Source: Cladorhizidae sp. MBARI D1340-BT2 (taxonomy: Eukaryota; Porifera; Demospongiae; Poecilosclerida; Cladorhizidae). From it: a stretch of 64,000 nt of DNA. A program made the translations under genes and the position numbers. The notes beneath the pieces were generated by a model that worked only from the letters and a program-made list of their open reading frames with translations, was not told the DNA's origin and ran no database searches. Of the stretch, positions 28,451 through 42,033 are shown piece by piece (the first letter of the stretch is position 1; every line of letters begins with the position of its first letter). The DNA lies in assembly GCA_028752905.1 (NCBI GenBank), contig JAQNBH010000010.1, positions 25,772,242 to 25,836,241 of the forward strand. Reading direction: 5' to 3'.

Positions 28451-30539
28451 AGGTTGCACTGGATTATAGGTTGCACTGGAGTATAGGCTGCACTGAAGTA
28501 TATATTGCACTGGAGTATAGGCTGCACTGGAGTATAGGTTGCACTGGAGTATAGGCTGCACTTGAGTATAGGCTGCACTGGAGTATAGGTTGCACTGGAG
28601 TATAGGTTGCACTGGAGTATAGGCTGCACTGGAGTATACTGGAGTATAGGCAGCACTGGAGTATACTGGAGTATAGGTTGCACTGTAGTATAGGTGGCAC
28701 TGGAGTATTGGTTGCACAGGAGTATAGGTGCCACTGGAGTATTGGTTGCACTGGAGTATAGGTTGCACTGGAGTATACTGGAGTATAGGTTGCACTGGAG
28801 TATAGGCTGCACTGGAGTATAGGTTGCACTGGAGTATAAATTGTACTGGAGTATAAGCTGCACTGGAGTATAGGCTGCACTGGAGAATACGTTGCACTTG
28901 AGTATAGACTGTACTGGAGTATAGACTGCACTGGAGTATAGGTTGCACTGGAGTATAGGTTGCACTGGAGTATAGGCTGCACTGGAGTATAGACTGCACT
29001 GGAGTATAGGTTGCACTGGAGTATAGGTTGCACTGGAGTATAGGTTGCACTGGAGTATAGGTTGCACTGGAGTATAGGTTGCACTGGAGTATAGGCTGCA
29101 CTGGAGTATAGGCTGCACTGGAGAATAGGTTGCACTTGAGTATAGGCTGCACTGGAGTATAGACTTCACTGGAGTATAGGCTGCACTGGAGTATAGGCTG
29201 CACTGGAGTATAGATTACACTGGAGTATAGGTTGCACTGGAGTATAGGCTGCACTGGAGTATAGGCTGCACTGGAGTATAGGTTGCACTGGAGTATAGGT
29301 TGCACTGGAGTATAGATTGCACTGGAGTATAGGCAGCACTGCAGTATAGGTGGCACTGGAGTATAGGTTGCACTGGAGTATAGGTTGCACTGCATGTATA
29401 GGCTGCACTGGAGTATAGGTTTCACTGGAGTATAGGTTGCACTGGAGTATAGGTTGCACTGGAGTATAGGCTGCACTGGAGTATAGGCTGCACTGGAGTA
29501 TAGGCTGCACTGGAGTATAGGCTGCACTGGAGTATAGGTTGCACTGGAGTATAGGTTGCACTGGAGTATAGGTTTCACTGGAGTATAGGTTGCACTGGAG
29601 TATAGGCTGCACTAGAGTATAGGCTGCACTGGAGTATAGGTTGCACTGGAGTATAGGCTGCACTGGAGTATAGGTTGTACTGGAGTATAGGCTGCATTGC
29701 AGTATAGGTTGCACTGGAGTATAGGTTACACTGGAGTATAGGCTGCACTGGAGTATAGGTTGTACTAGAGTATAGGTTGCACTGGAGTATAGGCTGCACT
29801 GGAGTGTAGGTTGCACTGGAGTATAGGCTGCACTGGAGTATAGGCTGCACTGGAGTATAGGTTGCACTGGAGTATAGGCTGCACTGGAGTATAGGTTGCA
29901 CTGGAGTATAGGTTGCACTGGAGTATAGGTTGCACTGCAGTATAGGTTGCACTGGAGTATAGATTGCACTGGAGTATAGATTGCACTGGAGTATAGGTTG
30001 CACTGGAGTATAGGTTGCACTGGAGTATAGGTTGCACTGGAGTATAGGTTGCACTGGAGTATAGGTTGCACTGGAGTATAGGCTGCACTGGAGTATAGGC
30101 TGCACTAGAGTATAGGTTGCACTGGAATATAGGCTGCACTTGACTATAGGTTGCACTGGAGTATAGGTTGCATTAGAGTATTGGTTGCACAGGAGTATAG
30201 GTGGCACTGGAGTATTGGTTGCAATGGAGTATAGGTGGCACTGGAGTATAGGTTGCACTGGAGTATAGGCTGCACTGGAGTATAGGTTGCAATGGTGTAT
30301 AGGTTGCACTGGAGTATAGGTTGCACTGGAGTATAGGCTGCACTGGAATATAGGTTGCACTGGAGTATAGGTTGCACTGGAGTATAGGTTGCACTGGAGT
30401 ATAGGTTGCACTGGAGTATAGGTTGCACTGGAGTATAGGTTGCACTGGAGTATAGGCTGCACTGAAGTATAGGTTGCACTGGAGTATAGGTTGCACTGGA
30501 GTATAGGCTGCACTGGAGTATAGGATGGAGTATAGACTG
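28451..30539 (+). repeat. Left-type to right-type HOR transition
   Basis: The first part resembles 25.83-27.5 kb at an offset of about 2626-2660 bp (GCATGTATA at 26732 and 29392). The unit at 29392 is the last GCATGTATA landmark until 42361. Near 30523 there is a private 12-bp unit, GGATGGAGTATA, whose only other copy is at 49783, in the duplicated block. No unique sequence lies at the transition; the array stays continuous. Confidence 0.75.
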
Positions 30540-33500
30540 CACTGGAGTATAGGTTGCACTGGAGTATAGGTTGCACTGGAGTATAGGCTGCACTGGAGTA
30601 TAGACTGCACTGGAGTATAGGTTGCACTGGAGTATAGGCTGCACTGGAGTATAGGCTGCACTGGAGAATAGGTTGCACTTGAGTATAGGCTGCACTGGAG
30701 TATAGACTGCACTGGAGTATAGGCTGCACTGGAGTATAGGTTGCACTGGAGTATAGGCTGCACTGGAGTATAGATTACACTGGAGTATATGTTGCACTGG
30801 AGTATAGGCTGCACTGGAGTATAGGCTGCACTGGAGTATAGGCTGAACTGCAGTATAGGTGGCACTGGAGTATAGGTTGCACTGGAGTATAGGTTGCACT
30901 GGAGTATAGGCTGCACTGGAGTATAGGTTGCACTGGAGTATAGGTTGCACTGGAGTATAGGCTGCACTGGAGTATAGGTTGCACTGGAGTATAGGCTGCA
31001 CTGGAGTATAGGCTGCACTGGAGTATAGGCTGCACTGGAGTATAGGCTGCACCGGAGTATAGGTTGCACTGGAGTATAGGCTGCACTGCAGTATAGGTTG
31101 CACTGGAGTATAGATTGCACTGGAGTATAGGTTGCACTGGAGTATAGGTTGCACTGCAGTATAGGCTGCACTGGAGTATAGGCTGCACTGGAGTATAGGT
31201 TGCACTGGAGTATAGGCTGCATTGGAGTATAGGCTGCACTGGAGTATAGGTTGCACTGGAGTATAGGTTGCACTGGAGTATAGGCTGCACTGCAGTATAG
31301 GTTGCACTGGAGTATAGGTTGCACTGGAGTATAGGCTGCACTGGAGTATAGGTTGCACTAGAGTATAGGTTGCACTGGAGTATAGGCTGCACTGGAGTAT
31401 AGGTTGCACTGGAGTATAGGCTGCACTGGAGTATAGGCTGCACTGGAGTATAGGTTGCACTGGAGTATAGGTTGCACTGGAGTATAGGCTGCACTGGAGT
31501 ATAGGTAGCACTGGAGTATAGGTTGCACTGGAGTATAGTTTGCACTGGAGTATAGGTTGAACTGGAATATAGGCTGCACTGGAGTATAGGCTGCACTGGA
31601 GTATAGGTTGCACTTGAGTATAGTTTGCACTGGAGTATAGGTTGCACTGGAGTATAGGCTGCACTGGAGTATAGGTTGCACTGGAGTATAGGTTGCACTT
31701 GAGTATAGTTTGCACTGGAGTATAGGTTGCACTGGAGTATAGGCTGCACTGGATTATAGGTTGCACTGGAGTATAGGTTACAGTGGAGTATAGGCTGCAC
31801 TGGAGTATAGGTTGCACTGGAGTATAGGTTGCACTGGAGTATAGGTTGCACTGGAGTAAAGGTTGCACTGGAGTATAGTAGGTTGCACTGGAGTATAGGC
31901 TGCACTGGAGTACTGGAGTGTAGGTTGCACAGGAGTATAGGTGGCACTGGAGTATTGGTTGCACTGGAGTATAGGTTGCACTGGAGTATACTGGAGTGTA
32001 GGTTGCACTGGAGTATAGGTTGCACTGGAGTATAGGTTGCGCTGGATTATAGGTTGCACTGGAGTATATGCTGCACTGAAGTATATATTGCACTGGAGTA
32101 TAGGCTGCACTGGAGTATAGGTTGCACTGGAGTATAGGCTGCACTTGAGTATAGGCTGCACTGGAGTATAGGTTGCACTGGAGTATTGGTTGCACTGGAG
32201 TATAGGCAGCACTTGAGTATACTGGAGTGTAGGATGCACTGGAGTATAGGTGGCACTGGAGTATTGGTTGCACAGGAGTATAGGTGCCACTGGAGTATTG
32301 GTTGCACTGGAGTATAGGTTGCACTGGAGTATACTGGAGTGTAGGTTGCACTGGAGTATAGGCTGCACTGGAGTATAGGTTGCACTGGAGTATAGATTGC
32401 ATTGGAGTATAGGCTGCACTGGAGTATAGGCTGCACTGGAGAATAGGTTGCACTTGAGTATAGGCTGCACTGGAGTATAGGTTGCACTGGAGTATAGGCT
32501 GCACTGGAGTATAGGTTGCACTGGAGTATAGGCTGCACTGGAGTATAGGCTGCACTGGAGTATTGGTTGCACTGGAGTATAGGTTGCACTGGAGTATAGG
32601 TTGCACTGGAGTATAGGTTGCACTGGAGTATAGGTTGCACTGGAGTATAGGTTGCACTGGAGTATAGGTTGCACTGGAGTATTGGTTGCACTGGAGTATA
32701 GGTTGCACTGGAGTATACTGGAGTGTAGGTTGCACTGGAGTATAGGTTGCACTGGAGTATAGGTTGCACTGGATTATAGGTTGCACTGGAGTATAGGCTG
32801 CACTGAAGTATATATTGCACTGGAGTATAGGCTGCACTGGAGTATAGGTAGCACTGGAGTATAGGTTGCACTGGAGTATAGGTTGCACTGGAGTATAGGT
32901 TGCACTGGAGTATAGATTGCACTGGAGTATAGGTTGCACTGGAGTATAGGCTGCACTGCAGGATAGGCTGCACTGGAGTATAGGTTGCACTGGAGTATAG
33001 GCTGCACTGGAGTATAGGTTGCACTGGAGTATAGGTTGCACTGGAGTATACTGGAGTGTAGGTTGCACTGGAGTATAGGTTGCACTGGAGTATAGGTTGC
33101 ACTGGATTATAGGTTGCACTGGAGTATAGGCTGCACTGAAGTATATATTGCACTGGAGTATAGGTTGCACTGGAGTATAGGTTGCACTGGAGTATAGGTT
33201 GCACTGGAGTATAGATTGCACTTGAGTATAGGTTGCACTGGAGTATAGGCTGCACTGCAGGATAGGCTGCACTGGAGTATAGGTTGCACTGGAGTATAGG
33301 CTGCACTGGAGTATAGGTTGCACTGGAGTATAGGCTGCACTGGAGTATAGGTTGCACTAGAGTATAGGTTCCACTGGAGTATAGGTTGCACTGGAGTATA
33401 GGTTGCACTGGAGTATAGGCTCCACTGGAGTATAGTTTGCACTGGAGTATAGGTTGCAATGGAGTATAGGTTGCACTGGAGTATAGGCTGCACTGGAGTA

Positions 33501-34353
33501 TAGGCTGCACTGGAGTATAGATTGCACTGGAGTATAGTTTGCACTGGAGTATAGGCCGCACTGGAGTATAGGTTACACTGGAATATAGGCTGCACTTGAG
33601 TATAGGCTGCACTGGAGTATAGGTTGCACTGGAGTATAGGCTGCACTGGAGTATAGGTTGCACTGGAGTATAGGCTGCACTTGAGTATAGGCTGCACTGG
33701 AGTATAGGTTGCACTGGAGTATAGGTTGCACTGGAGTATAGGCTGCACTGGAGTATACTGGAGTGTAAGTTGCACAGGAGTATAGGTGGCACTGGAGTAT
33801 TGGTTGCACTGGAGTATAGGTTGCACTGGAGTATAGTGGAGTGTAGTTTGCACTGGAGTATAGGTTGCACTGGAGTATAGGTTGCACTGGATTATAGGTT
33901 GCACTGGAGTATAGGCTGCACTGAAGTATATATTGCACTGGAGTATAGGCTGCACTGGAGTATAGGTTGCACTGGAGTATAGGCTGCACTTTAGTATAGG
34001 CTGCACTGGAGTATAGGTTGCACTGGAGTATAGGTTGCACTGGAGTATAGGCTGCACTGGAGTATACTGGAGTGTAGGTTGCACTGGAGTATAGGTGGCA
34101 CTGGAGTATTGGTTGCACAGGAGTATAGGTGGCACTGGAGTATTGGTTGCACTGGAGTATAGGTGGCACTGGAGTATTGGTTGCACAGGAGTATAGGTGG
34201 CACTGGAGTATTGGTTGCACTGGAGTATAGGCTGCACTGGAGTATAGGTTGCACTGGAGTATAGATTGCACTGGAGTATAGGCTGCACTGGAGTATAGGC
34301 TGCACTGGAGAATAGGTTGCACTTGAGTATTGGCTGCACTGGAGTATAGACTG
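30540..34353 (+). repeat. 3814-bp right-type repeat, first copy
   Basis: About 2.3 kb at the start of this unit (30540 to about 32880) recurs at an offset of 3814 bp (34354 to about 36700), including GTAAAGG at 31856 and 35670. Both copies have the next monomer extended by 3 bases (GTATAGTAGG), a feature not seen in the left-type HORs. The rest, about 32.9-34.3 kb, has its own arrangement with GGATAGGCTGC variants near 32.95 and 33.26 kb. The pair is itself copied at 49800-56000 by the 19.26 kb duplication. Confidence 0.8.
34086..34215 (+). repeat. Local 68-bp sub-repeat of alternating GGTGGCAC / GGTTGCAC units
   Basis: GGTGGCAC units ending in GTATT alternate with GGTTGCACAGG and GGTTGCACTGG units, giving a short 34/68-bp periodicity within the 17-bp array. 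The same cluster occurs at about 53346-53475, 58697-58825 and 60477-60607. Confidence 0.75.
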
Positions 34354-35988
34354 CACTGGAGTATAGGTTGCACTGGAGTATAGGTTGCACTGGAGTATAG
34401 GCTGCACTGGAGTATAGACTGCACTGGAGTATAGGTTGCACTGGAGTATAGGCTGCACTGGAGTATAGGCTGCACTGGAGAATAGGTTGCACTTGAGTAT
34501 AGGCTGCACTGGAGTATAGACTGCACTGGAGTATAGGCTGCACTGGAGTATAGGTTGCACTGGAGTATAGGCTGCACTGGAGTATAGATTACACTGGAGT
34601 ATATGTTGCACTGGAGTATAGGCTGCACTGGAGTATAGGCTGCACTGGAGTATAGGCTGAACTGCAGTATAGGTGGCACTGGAGTATAGGTTGCACTGGA
34701 GTATAGGTTGCACTGGAGTATAGGCTGCACTGGAGTATAGGTTGCACTGGAGTATAGGTTGCACTGGAGTATAGGCTGCACTGGAGTATAGGTTGCACTG
34801 GAGTATAGGCTGCACTGGAGTATAGGCTGCACTGGAGTATAGGCTGCACTGGAGTATAGGCTGCACCGGAGTATAGGTTGCACTGGAGTATAGGCTGCAC
34901 TGCAGTATAGGTTGCACTGGAGTATAGATTGCACTGGAGTATAGGTTGCACTGGAGTATAGGTTGCACTGCAGTATAGGCTGCACTGGAGTATAGGCTGC
35001 ACTGGAGTATAGGTTGCACTGGAGTATAGGCTGCATTGGAGTATAGGCTGCACTGGAGTATAGGTTGCACTGGAGTATAGGTTGCACTGGAGTATAGGCT
35101 GCACTGCAGTATAGGTTGCACTGGAGTATAGGTTGCACTGGAGTATAGGCTGCACTGGAGTATAGGTTGCACTAGAGTATAGGTTGCACTGGAGTATAGG
35201 CTGCACTGGAGTATAGGTTGCACTGGAGTATAGGCTGCACTGGAGTATAGGCTGCACTGGAGTATAGGTTGCACTGGAGTATAGGTTGCACTGGAGTATA
35301 GGCTGCACTGGAGTATAGGTAGCACTGGAGTATAGGTTGCACTGGAGTATAGTTTGCACTGGAGTATAGGTTGAACTGGAATATAGGCTGCACTGGAGTA
35401 TAGGCTGCACTGGAGTATAGGTTGCACTTGAGTATAGTTTGCACTGGAGTATAGGTTGCACTGGAGTATAGGCTGCACTGGAGTATAGGTTGCACTGGAG
35501 TATAGGTTGCACTTGAGTATAGTTTGCACTGGAGTATAGGTTGCACTGGAGTATAGGCTGCACTGGATTATAGGTTGCACTGGAGTATAGGTTACAGTGG
35601 AGTATAGGCTGCACTGGAGTATAGGTTGCACTGGAGTATAGGTTGCACTGGAGTATAGGTTGCACTGGAGTAAAGGTTGCACTGGAGTATAGTAGGTTGC
35701 ACTGGAGTATAGGCTGCACTGGAGTACTGGAGTGTAGGTTGCACAGGAGTATAGGTGGCACTGGAGTATTGGTTGCACTGGAGTATAGGTTGCACTGGAG
35801 TATACTGGAGTGTAGGTTGCACTGGAGTATAGGTTGCACTGGAGTATAGGTTGCGCTGGATTATAGGTTGCACTGGAGTATATGCTGCACTGAAGTATAT
35901 ATTGCACTGGAGTATAGGCTGCACTGGAGTATAGGTTGCACTGGAGTATAGGCTGCACTTGAGTATAGGCTGCACTGGAGTATAGGTT

Positions 35989-38900
35989 GCACTGGAGTAT
36001 TGGTTGCACTGGAGTATAGGCAGCACTTGAGTATACTGGAGTGTAGGATGCACTGGAGTATAGGTGGCACTGGAGTATTGGTTGCACAGGAGTATAGGTG
36101 CCACTGGAGTATTGGTTGCACTGGAGTATAGGTTGCACTGGAGTATACTGGAGTGTAGGTTGCACTGGAGTATAGGCTGCACTGGAGTATAGGTTGCACT
36201 GGAGTATAGATTGCATTGGAGTATAGGCTGCACTGGAGTATAGGCTGCACTGGAGAATAGGTTGCACTTGAGTATAGGCTGCACTGGAGTATAGGTTGCA
36301 CTGGAGTATAGGCTGCACTGGAGTATAGGTTGCACTGGAGTATAGGCTGCACTGGAGTATAGGCTGCACTGGAGTATTGGTTGCACTGGAGTATAGGTTG
36401 CACTGGAGTATAGGTTGCACTGGAGTATAGGTTGCACTGGAGTATAGGTTGCACTGGAGTATAGGTTGCACTGGAGTATAGGTTGCACTGGAGTATTGGT
36501 TGCACTGGAGTATAGGTTGCACTGGAGTATACTGGAGTGTAGGTTGCACTGGAGTATAGGTTGCACTGGAGTATAGGTTGCACTGGATTATAGGTTGCAC
36601 TGGAGTATAGGCTGCACTGAAGTATATATTGCACTGGAGTATAGGCTGCACTGGAGTATAGGTTGCACTGGAGTATAGGTTGCACTGGAGTATAGGTTGC
36701 ACTGGAGTATAGGTTGCACTGGAGTACAGGCTGCACTGGAGTATAGTTTGCAATGGATTATAGGCTGCACTGGAGTATAGTTTGCACTGGAGTATAGGCT
36801 GCACTGGAGTATAGGTTGCACTGGAGTATAGGTTCCACTGGAGTATAGGTTGCACTGGAGTATAGGTTGCACTGGAGTATAGGCTCCACTGGAGTATAGT
36901 TTGCACTGGAGTATAGGTTGCAATGGAGTATAGGTTGCACTGGAGTATAGGCTGCACTGGAGTATAGGCTGCACTGGAGTACAGATTGCACTGGAGTATA
37001 GTTTGCACTGGAGTATAGGCCGCACTGGAGTATAGGTTACACTGGATTATAGGCTACACTTGAGTATAGGCTGCACTGGAGTATAGGTTGCACTGGAGTA
37101 TAGGCTGCACTGGAGTATAGGTTGCACTGGAGTATAGGCTGCACTTGAGTATAGGCTGCACTGGAGTATAGGTTGCACTGGAGTATAGGTTGCACTGGAG
37201 TATAGGCTGCACTGGAGTATACTGGAGTGTAAGTTGCACAGGAGTATAGGTGGCACTGGAGTATTGGTTGCACTGGAGTATAGGTTGCACTGAATATACT
37301 GGAGTGTAGGTTGCACTGGAGTATAGGTTGCACTGGAGTATAGGTTGCACTGGATTATAGGTTGCACTGGAGTATAGGCTGCACTGAAGTATATATTGCA
37401 CTGGAGTATAGGCTGCACTGGAGTATAGGTTGCACTGGAGTATAGGCTGCACTTGAGTATAGGCTGCACTGGAGTATAGGTTGCACTGGAGTATAGGTTG
37501 CACTGGAGTATAGGCTGCACTGGAGTATACTGGAGTGTAGGTTGCACTGGAGTATAGGTGGCACTGGAGTATTGGTTGCACAGGAGTATAGGTGGCACTA
37601 GAGTATTGGTTGCACTGGAGTATAGGTTGCACTGGAGTATACTGGAGTGTAGGTTGCACTGGAGTATAGGCTCCACTGGAGTATAGGTTGCACTGGAGTA
37701 TAGATTGCACTGGAGTATAGGCTGCACTGGAGTATAGGCTGCACTGGAGTATAGGTTGCACTGGAGTATAGGCTGCACTGGAGTATAGGCTGCACTGGAG
37801 TATAGGTAGCACTGGAGTATAGGTTGCACTGGAGTATAGGCTGCACTGGAGTATAGGTTGTACTGGAGTATAGGTTGCACTGGAGTATAGTTTGCACTGG
37901 AGTATAGGTTGAACTGGAGTATAGGCTGCACTGGAGTATAGGCTGCACTGGAGTATAGGTTGCACTTGAGTATAGTTTGCACTGGAGTATAGGTTGCACT
38001 GGAGTATAGGCTGCACTGGAGTATAGGTTGCACTGGAGTATAGGTTGCACTTGAGTATAGTTTGCACTGGAGTATAGGTTGCACTGGAGTATAGGCTGCA
38101 CTGGATTATAGGTTGCACTGGAGTATAGGTTACAGTGGAGTATAGGCTGCACTGGAGTATAGGTTGCACTGGAGTATAGGTTGCACTGGAGTATAGGTTG
38201 CACTGGAGTAAAGGTTGCACTGGAGTATAGTAGGTTGCACTGGAGTATAGGCTGCACTGGAGTACTGGAGTGTAGGTTGCACAGGAGTATAGGTGGCACT
38301 GGAGTATTGGTTGCACTGGAGTATAGGTTGCACTGGAGTATACTGGAGTGTAGGTTGCACTGGAGTATAGGTTGCACTGGAATATAGGTTGCACTGGATT
38401 ATAGGTTGCACTGGAGTATATGCTGCACTGAAGTATATATTGCACTGGAGTATAGGCTGCACTGGAGTATTGGTTGCACTGGAGTATAGGCAGCACTTGA
38501 GTATACTGGAGTGTAGGATGCACTGGAGTATAGGTGGCACTGGAGTATTGGTTGCACAGGAGTATAGGTGCCACTGGAGTATTGGTTGCACTGGAGTATA
38601 GGTTGCACTGGAGTATACTGGAGTGTAGGTTGCACTGGAGTATAGGCTGCACTGGAGTATAGGTTGCACTGGAGTATAGATTGCATTGGAGTATAGGCTG
38701 CACTGGAGTATAGGCTGCACTGGAGAATAGGTTGCACTTGAGTATAGGCTGCACTGGAGTATAGGTTGCACTGGAGTATAGGCTGCACTGGAGTATAGGT
38801 TGCACTGGAGTATAGGCTGCACTGGAGTATAGGCTGCACTGGAGTATTGGTTGCACTGGAGTATAGGTTGCACTGGAGTATAGGTTGCACTGGAGTATAG

Positions 38901-40928
38901 GTTGCACTGGAGTATAGGTTGCACTGGAGTATAGGTTGCACTGGAGTATAGGTTGCACTGGAGTATTGGTTGCACTGGAGTATAGGTTGCACTGGAGTAT
39001 ACTGGAGTGTAGGTTGCACTGGAGTATAGGTTGCACTGGAGTATAGGTTGCACTGGATTATAGGTTGCACTGGAGTATAGGCTGCACTGAAGTATATATT
39101 GCACTGGAGTATAGGCTGCACTGGAGTATAGGTTGCACTGGAGTATAGGTTGCACTGGAGTATAGGTTGCACTGGAGTATAGGTTGCACTGGAGTACAGG
39201 CTGCACTGGAGTATAGTTTGCAATGGATTATAGGCTGCACTGGAGTATAGTTTGCACTGGAGTATAGGCTGCACTGGAGTATAGGTTGCACTGGAGTATA
39301 GGTTCCACTGGAGTATAGGTTGCACTGGAGTATAGGTTGCACTGGAGTATAGGCTCCACTGGAGTATAGTTTGCACTGGAGTATAGGTTGCAATGGAGTA
39401 TAGGTTGCACTGGAGTATAGGCTGCACTGGAGTATAGGCTGCACTGGAGTACAGATTGCACTGGAGTATAGTTTGCACTGGAGTATAGGCCGCACTGGAG
39501 TATAGGTTACACTGGATTATAGGCTACACTTGAGTATAGGCTGCACTGGAGTATAGGTTGCACTGGAGTATAGGCTGCACTGGAGTATAGGTTGCACTGG
39601 AGTATAGGCTGCACTTGAGTATAGGCTGCACTGGAGTATAGGTTGCACTGGAGTATAGGTTGCACTGGAGTATAGGCTGCACTGGAGTATACTGGAGTGT
39701 AAGTTGCACAGGAGTATAGGTGGCACTGGAGTATTGGTTGCACTGGAGTATAGGTTGCACTGAATATACTGGAGTGTAGGTTGCACTGGAGTATAGGTTG
39801 CACTGGAGTATAGGTTGCACTGGATTATAGGTTGCACTGGAGTATAGGCTGCACTGAAGTATATATTGCACTGGAGTATAGGCTGCACTGGAGTATAGGT
39901 TGCACTGGAGTATAGGCTGCACTTGAGTATAGGCTGCACTGGAGTATAGGTTGCACTGGAGTATAGGTTGCACTGGAGTATAGGCTGCACTGGAGTATAC
40001 TGGAGTGTAGGTTGCACTGGAGTATAGGTGGCACTGGAGTATTGGTTGCACAGGAGTATAGGTGGCACTAGAGTATTGGTTGCACTGGAGTATAGGTTGC
40101 ACTGGAGTATACTGGAGTGTAGGTTGCACTGGAGTATAGGCTCCACTGGAGTATAGGTTGCACTGGAGTATAGATTGCACTGGAGTATAGGCTGCACTGG
40201 AGTATAGGCTGCACTGGAGTATAGGTTGCACTGGAGTATAGGCTGCACTGGAGTATAGGCTGCACTGGAGTATAGGTAGCACTGGAGTATAGGTTGCACT
40301 GGAGTATAGGCTGCACTGGAGTATAGGTTGTACTGGAGTATAGGTTGCACTGGAGTATAGTTTGCACTGGAGTATAGGTTGAACTGGAGTATAGGCTGCA
40401 CTGGAGTATAGGCTGCACTGGAGTATAGGTTGCACTTGAGTATAGTTTGCACTGGAGTATAGGTTGCACTGGAGTATAGGCTGCACTGGAGTATAGGTTG
40501 CACTGGAGTATAGGTTGCACTTGAGTATAGTTTGCACTGGAGTATAGGTTGCACTGGAGTATAGGCTGCACTGGATTATAGGTTGCACTGGAGTATAGGT
40601 TACAGTGGAGTATAGGCTGCACTGGAGTATAGGTTGCACTGGAGTATAGGTTGCACTGGAGTATAGGTTGCACTGGAGTAAAGGTTGCACTGGAGTATAG
40701 TAGGTTGCACTGGAGTATAGGCTGCACTGGAGTACTGGAGTGTAGGTTGCACAGGAGTATAGGTGGCACTGGAGTATTGGTTGCACTGGAGTATAGGTTG
40801 CACTGGAGTATACTGGAGTGTAGGTTGCACTGGAGTATAGGTTGCACTGGAATATAGGTTGCACTGGATTATAGGTTGCACTGGAGTATATGCTGCACTG
40901 AAGTATATATTGCACTGGAGTATAGGCT
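35989..40928 (+). repeat. Tandem duplication of a 2470-bp HOR subunit
   Basis: 35989-38458 and 38459-40928 are successive copies at a constant 2470-bp offset. GTAAAGG lies at 38208 and 40678, and the GGATGCACT variant at about 36048 and 38518. In the segments I compared line by line I saw no difference. The left boundary is set by GGTTGCACTGG at 35985 facing GGCTGCACTGG at 38455; the match ends near 40940 where TATTGG is replaced by TATAGG. The equivalent region of the second 19.26 kb copy carries only one such subunit. Confidence 0.9.
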
Positions 40929-42033
40929 GCACTGGAGTATAGGTTGCACTGGAGTATAGGCTGCACTTGAGTATAGGCTGCACTGGAGTATAGGTTGCAC
41001 TGGAGTATTGGTTGCACTGGAGTATAGGCAGCACTTGAGTAAACTGGAGTGTAGGTTGCACTGGACTATAGGTGGCACTGGAGTATTAGTTGCACAGGAG
41101 TATAGGTGCCACTGGAGTATTGGTTGCACTGGAGTATAGGTTGCACTGGAGTATACTGGAGTGTAGGTTGCACTGGAGTATAGGCTGCACTGGAGTATAG
41201 GTTGCACTGGAGTATAGATTGCATTGGAGTATAGGCTGCACTGGAGTATAGGCTGCACTGGAGAATAGGTTGCACTTGAGTATAGGCTGCACTGGAGTAT
41301 AGGTTGTACTGGAGTATAGGCTGCACTGGAGTATAGGTTGCACTGGAGTATAGGCTGCACTGGAGTATAGGCTGCACTGGAGTATTGGTTGCATTGGAGT
41401 ATAGGTTGCACTGGAGTATAGGTTGCACTGGAGTATAGTTTGCACTGGAGTATAGGCCGCACTGGAGTATAGGTTACACTGGAATATAGGCTGCACTTGA
41501 GTATAGGCTGCACTGGAGTATAGGTTGCACTGGAGTATAGGCTGCACTGGAGTATAGGTTGCACTGGAGTATAGGCTGCACTTGAGTATAGGCTGCACTG
41601 GAGTATAGGTTGCACTGGAGTATAGGTTGCACTGGAGTATAGGCTGCACTGGAGTATACTGGAGTGTAAGTTGCACAGGAGTATAGGTGGCACTGGAGTA
41701 TTGGTTGCACTGGAGTATAGGTTGCACTGGAGTATAGTGGAGTGTAGGTTGCACTGGAGTATAGGTTGCACTGGAGTATAGGTTGCACTGGATTATAGGT
41801 TGCACTGGAGTATAGGCTGCACTGAAGTATATATTGCACTGGAGTATAGGCTGCACTGGAGTATAGGTTGCACTGGAGTATAGGCTGCACTTGAGTATAG
41901 GCTGCACTGGAGTATAGGTTGCACTGGAGTATAGGTTGCACTGGAGTATAGGCTGCACTGGAGTATACTGGAGTGTAGGTTGCACTGGAGTATAGGTGGC
42001 ACTGGAGTATTGGTTGCACAGGAGTATAGGTGG

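Larger units (their letters stand above)
22774..42033 (+). repeat. 19,260-bp tandem duplication unit, copy 1
   Basis: From 22774 on, the sequence recurs at a constant offset of 19,260 bp, and the second copy starts at 42034, exactly where the first ends. The offset holds through at least 37429. It is visible at GCATGTATA (23101/42361), the 12-bp unit (30523/49783), GTAAAGG (31856/51116 and 35670/54930) and the GGATGCACT variant near 32232/51492. I found only two substitutions in about 14.6 kb: 26011 C against 45271 T, and 34883 C against 54143 A. The duplication junction is where GGGTGCACT (copy 1 start) meets GGTGGCACT (copy 2 start). Confidence 0.92.
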
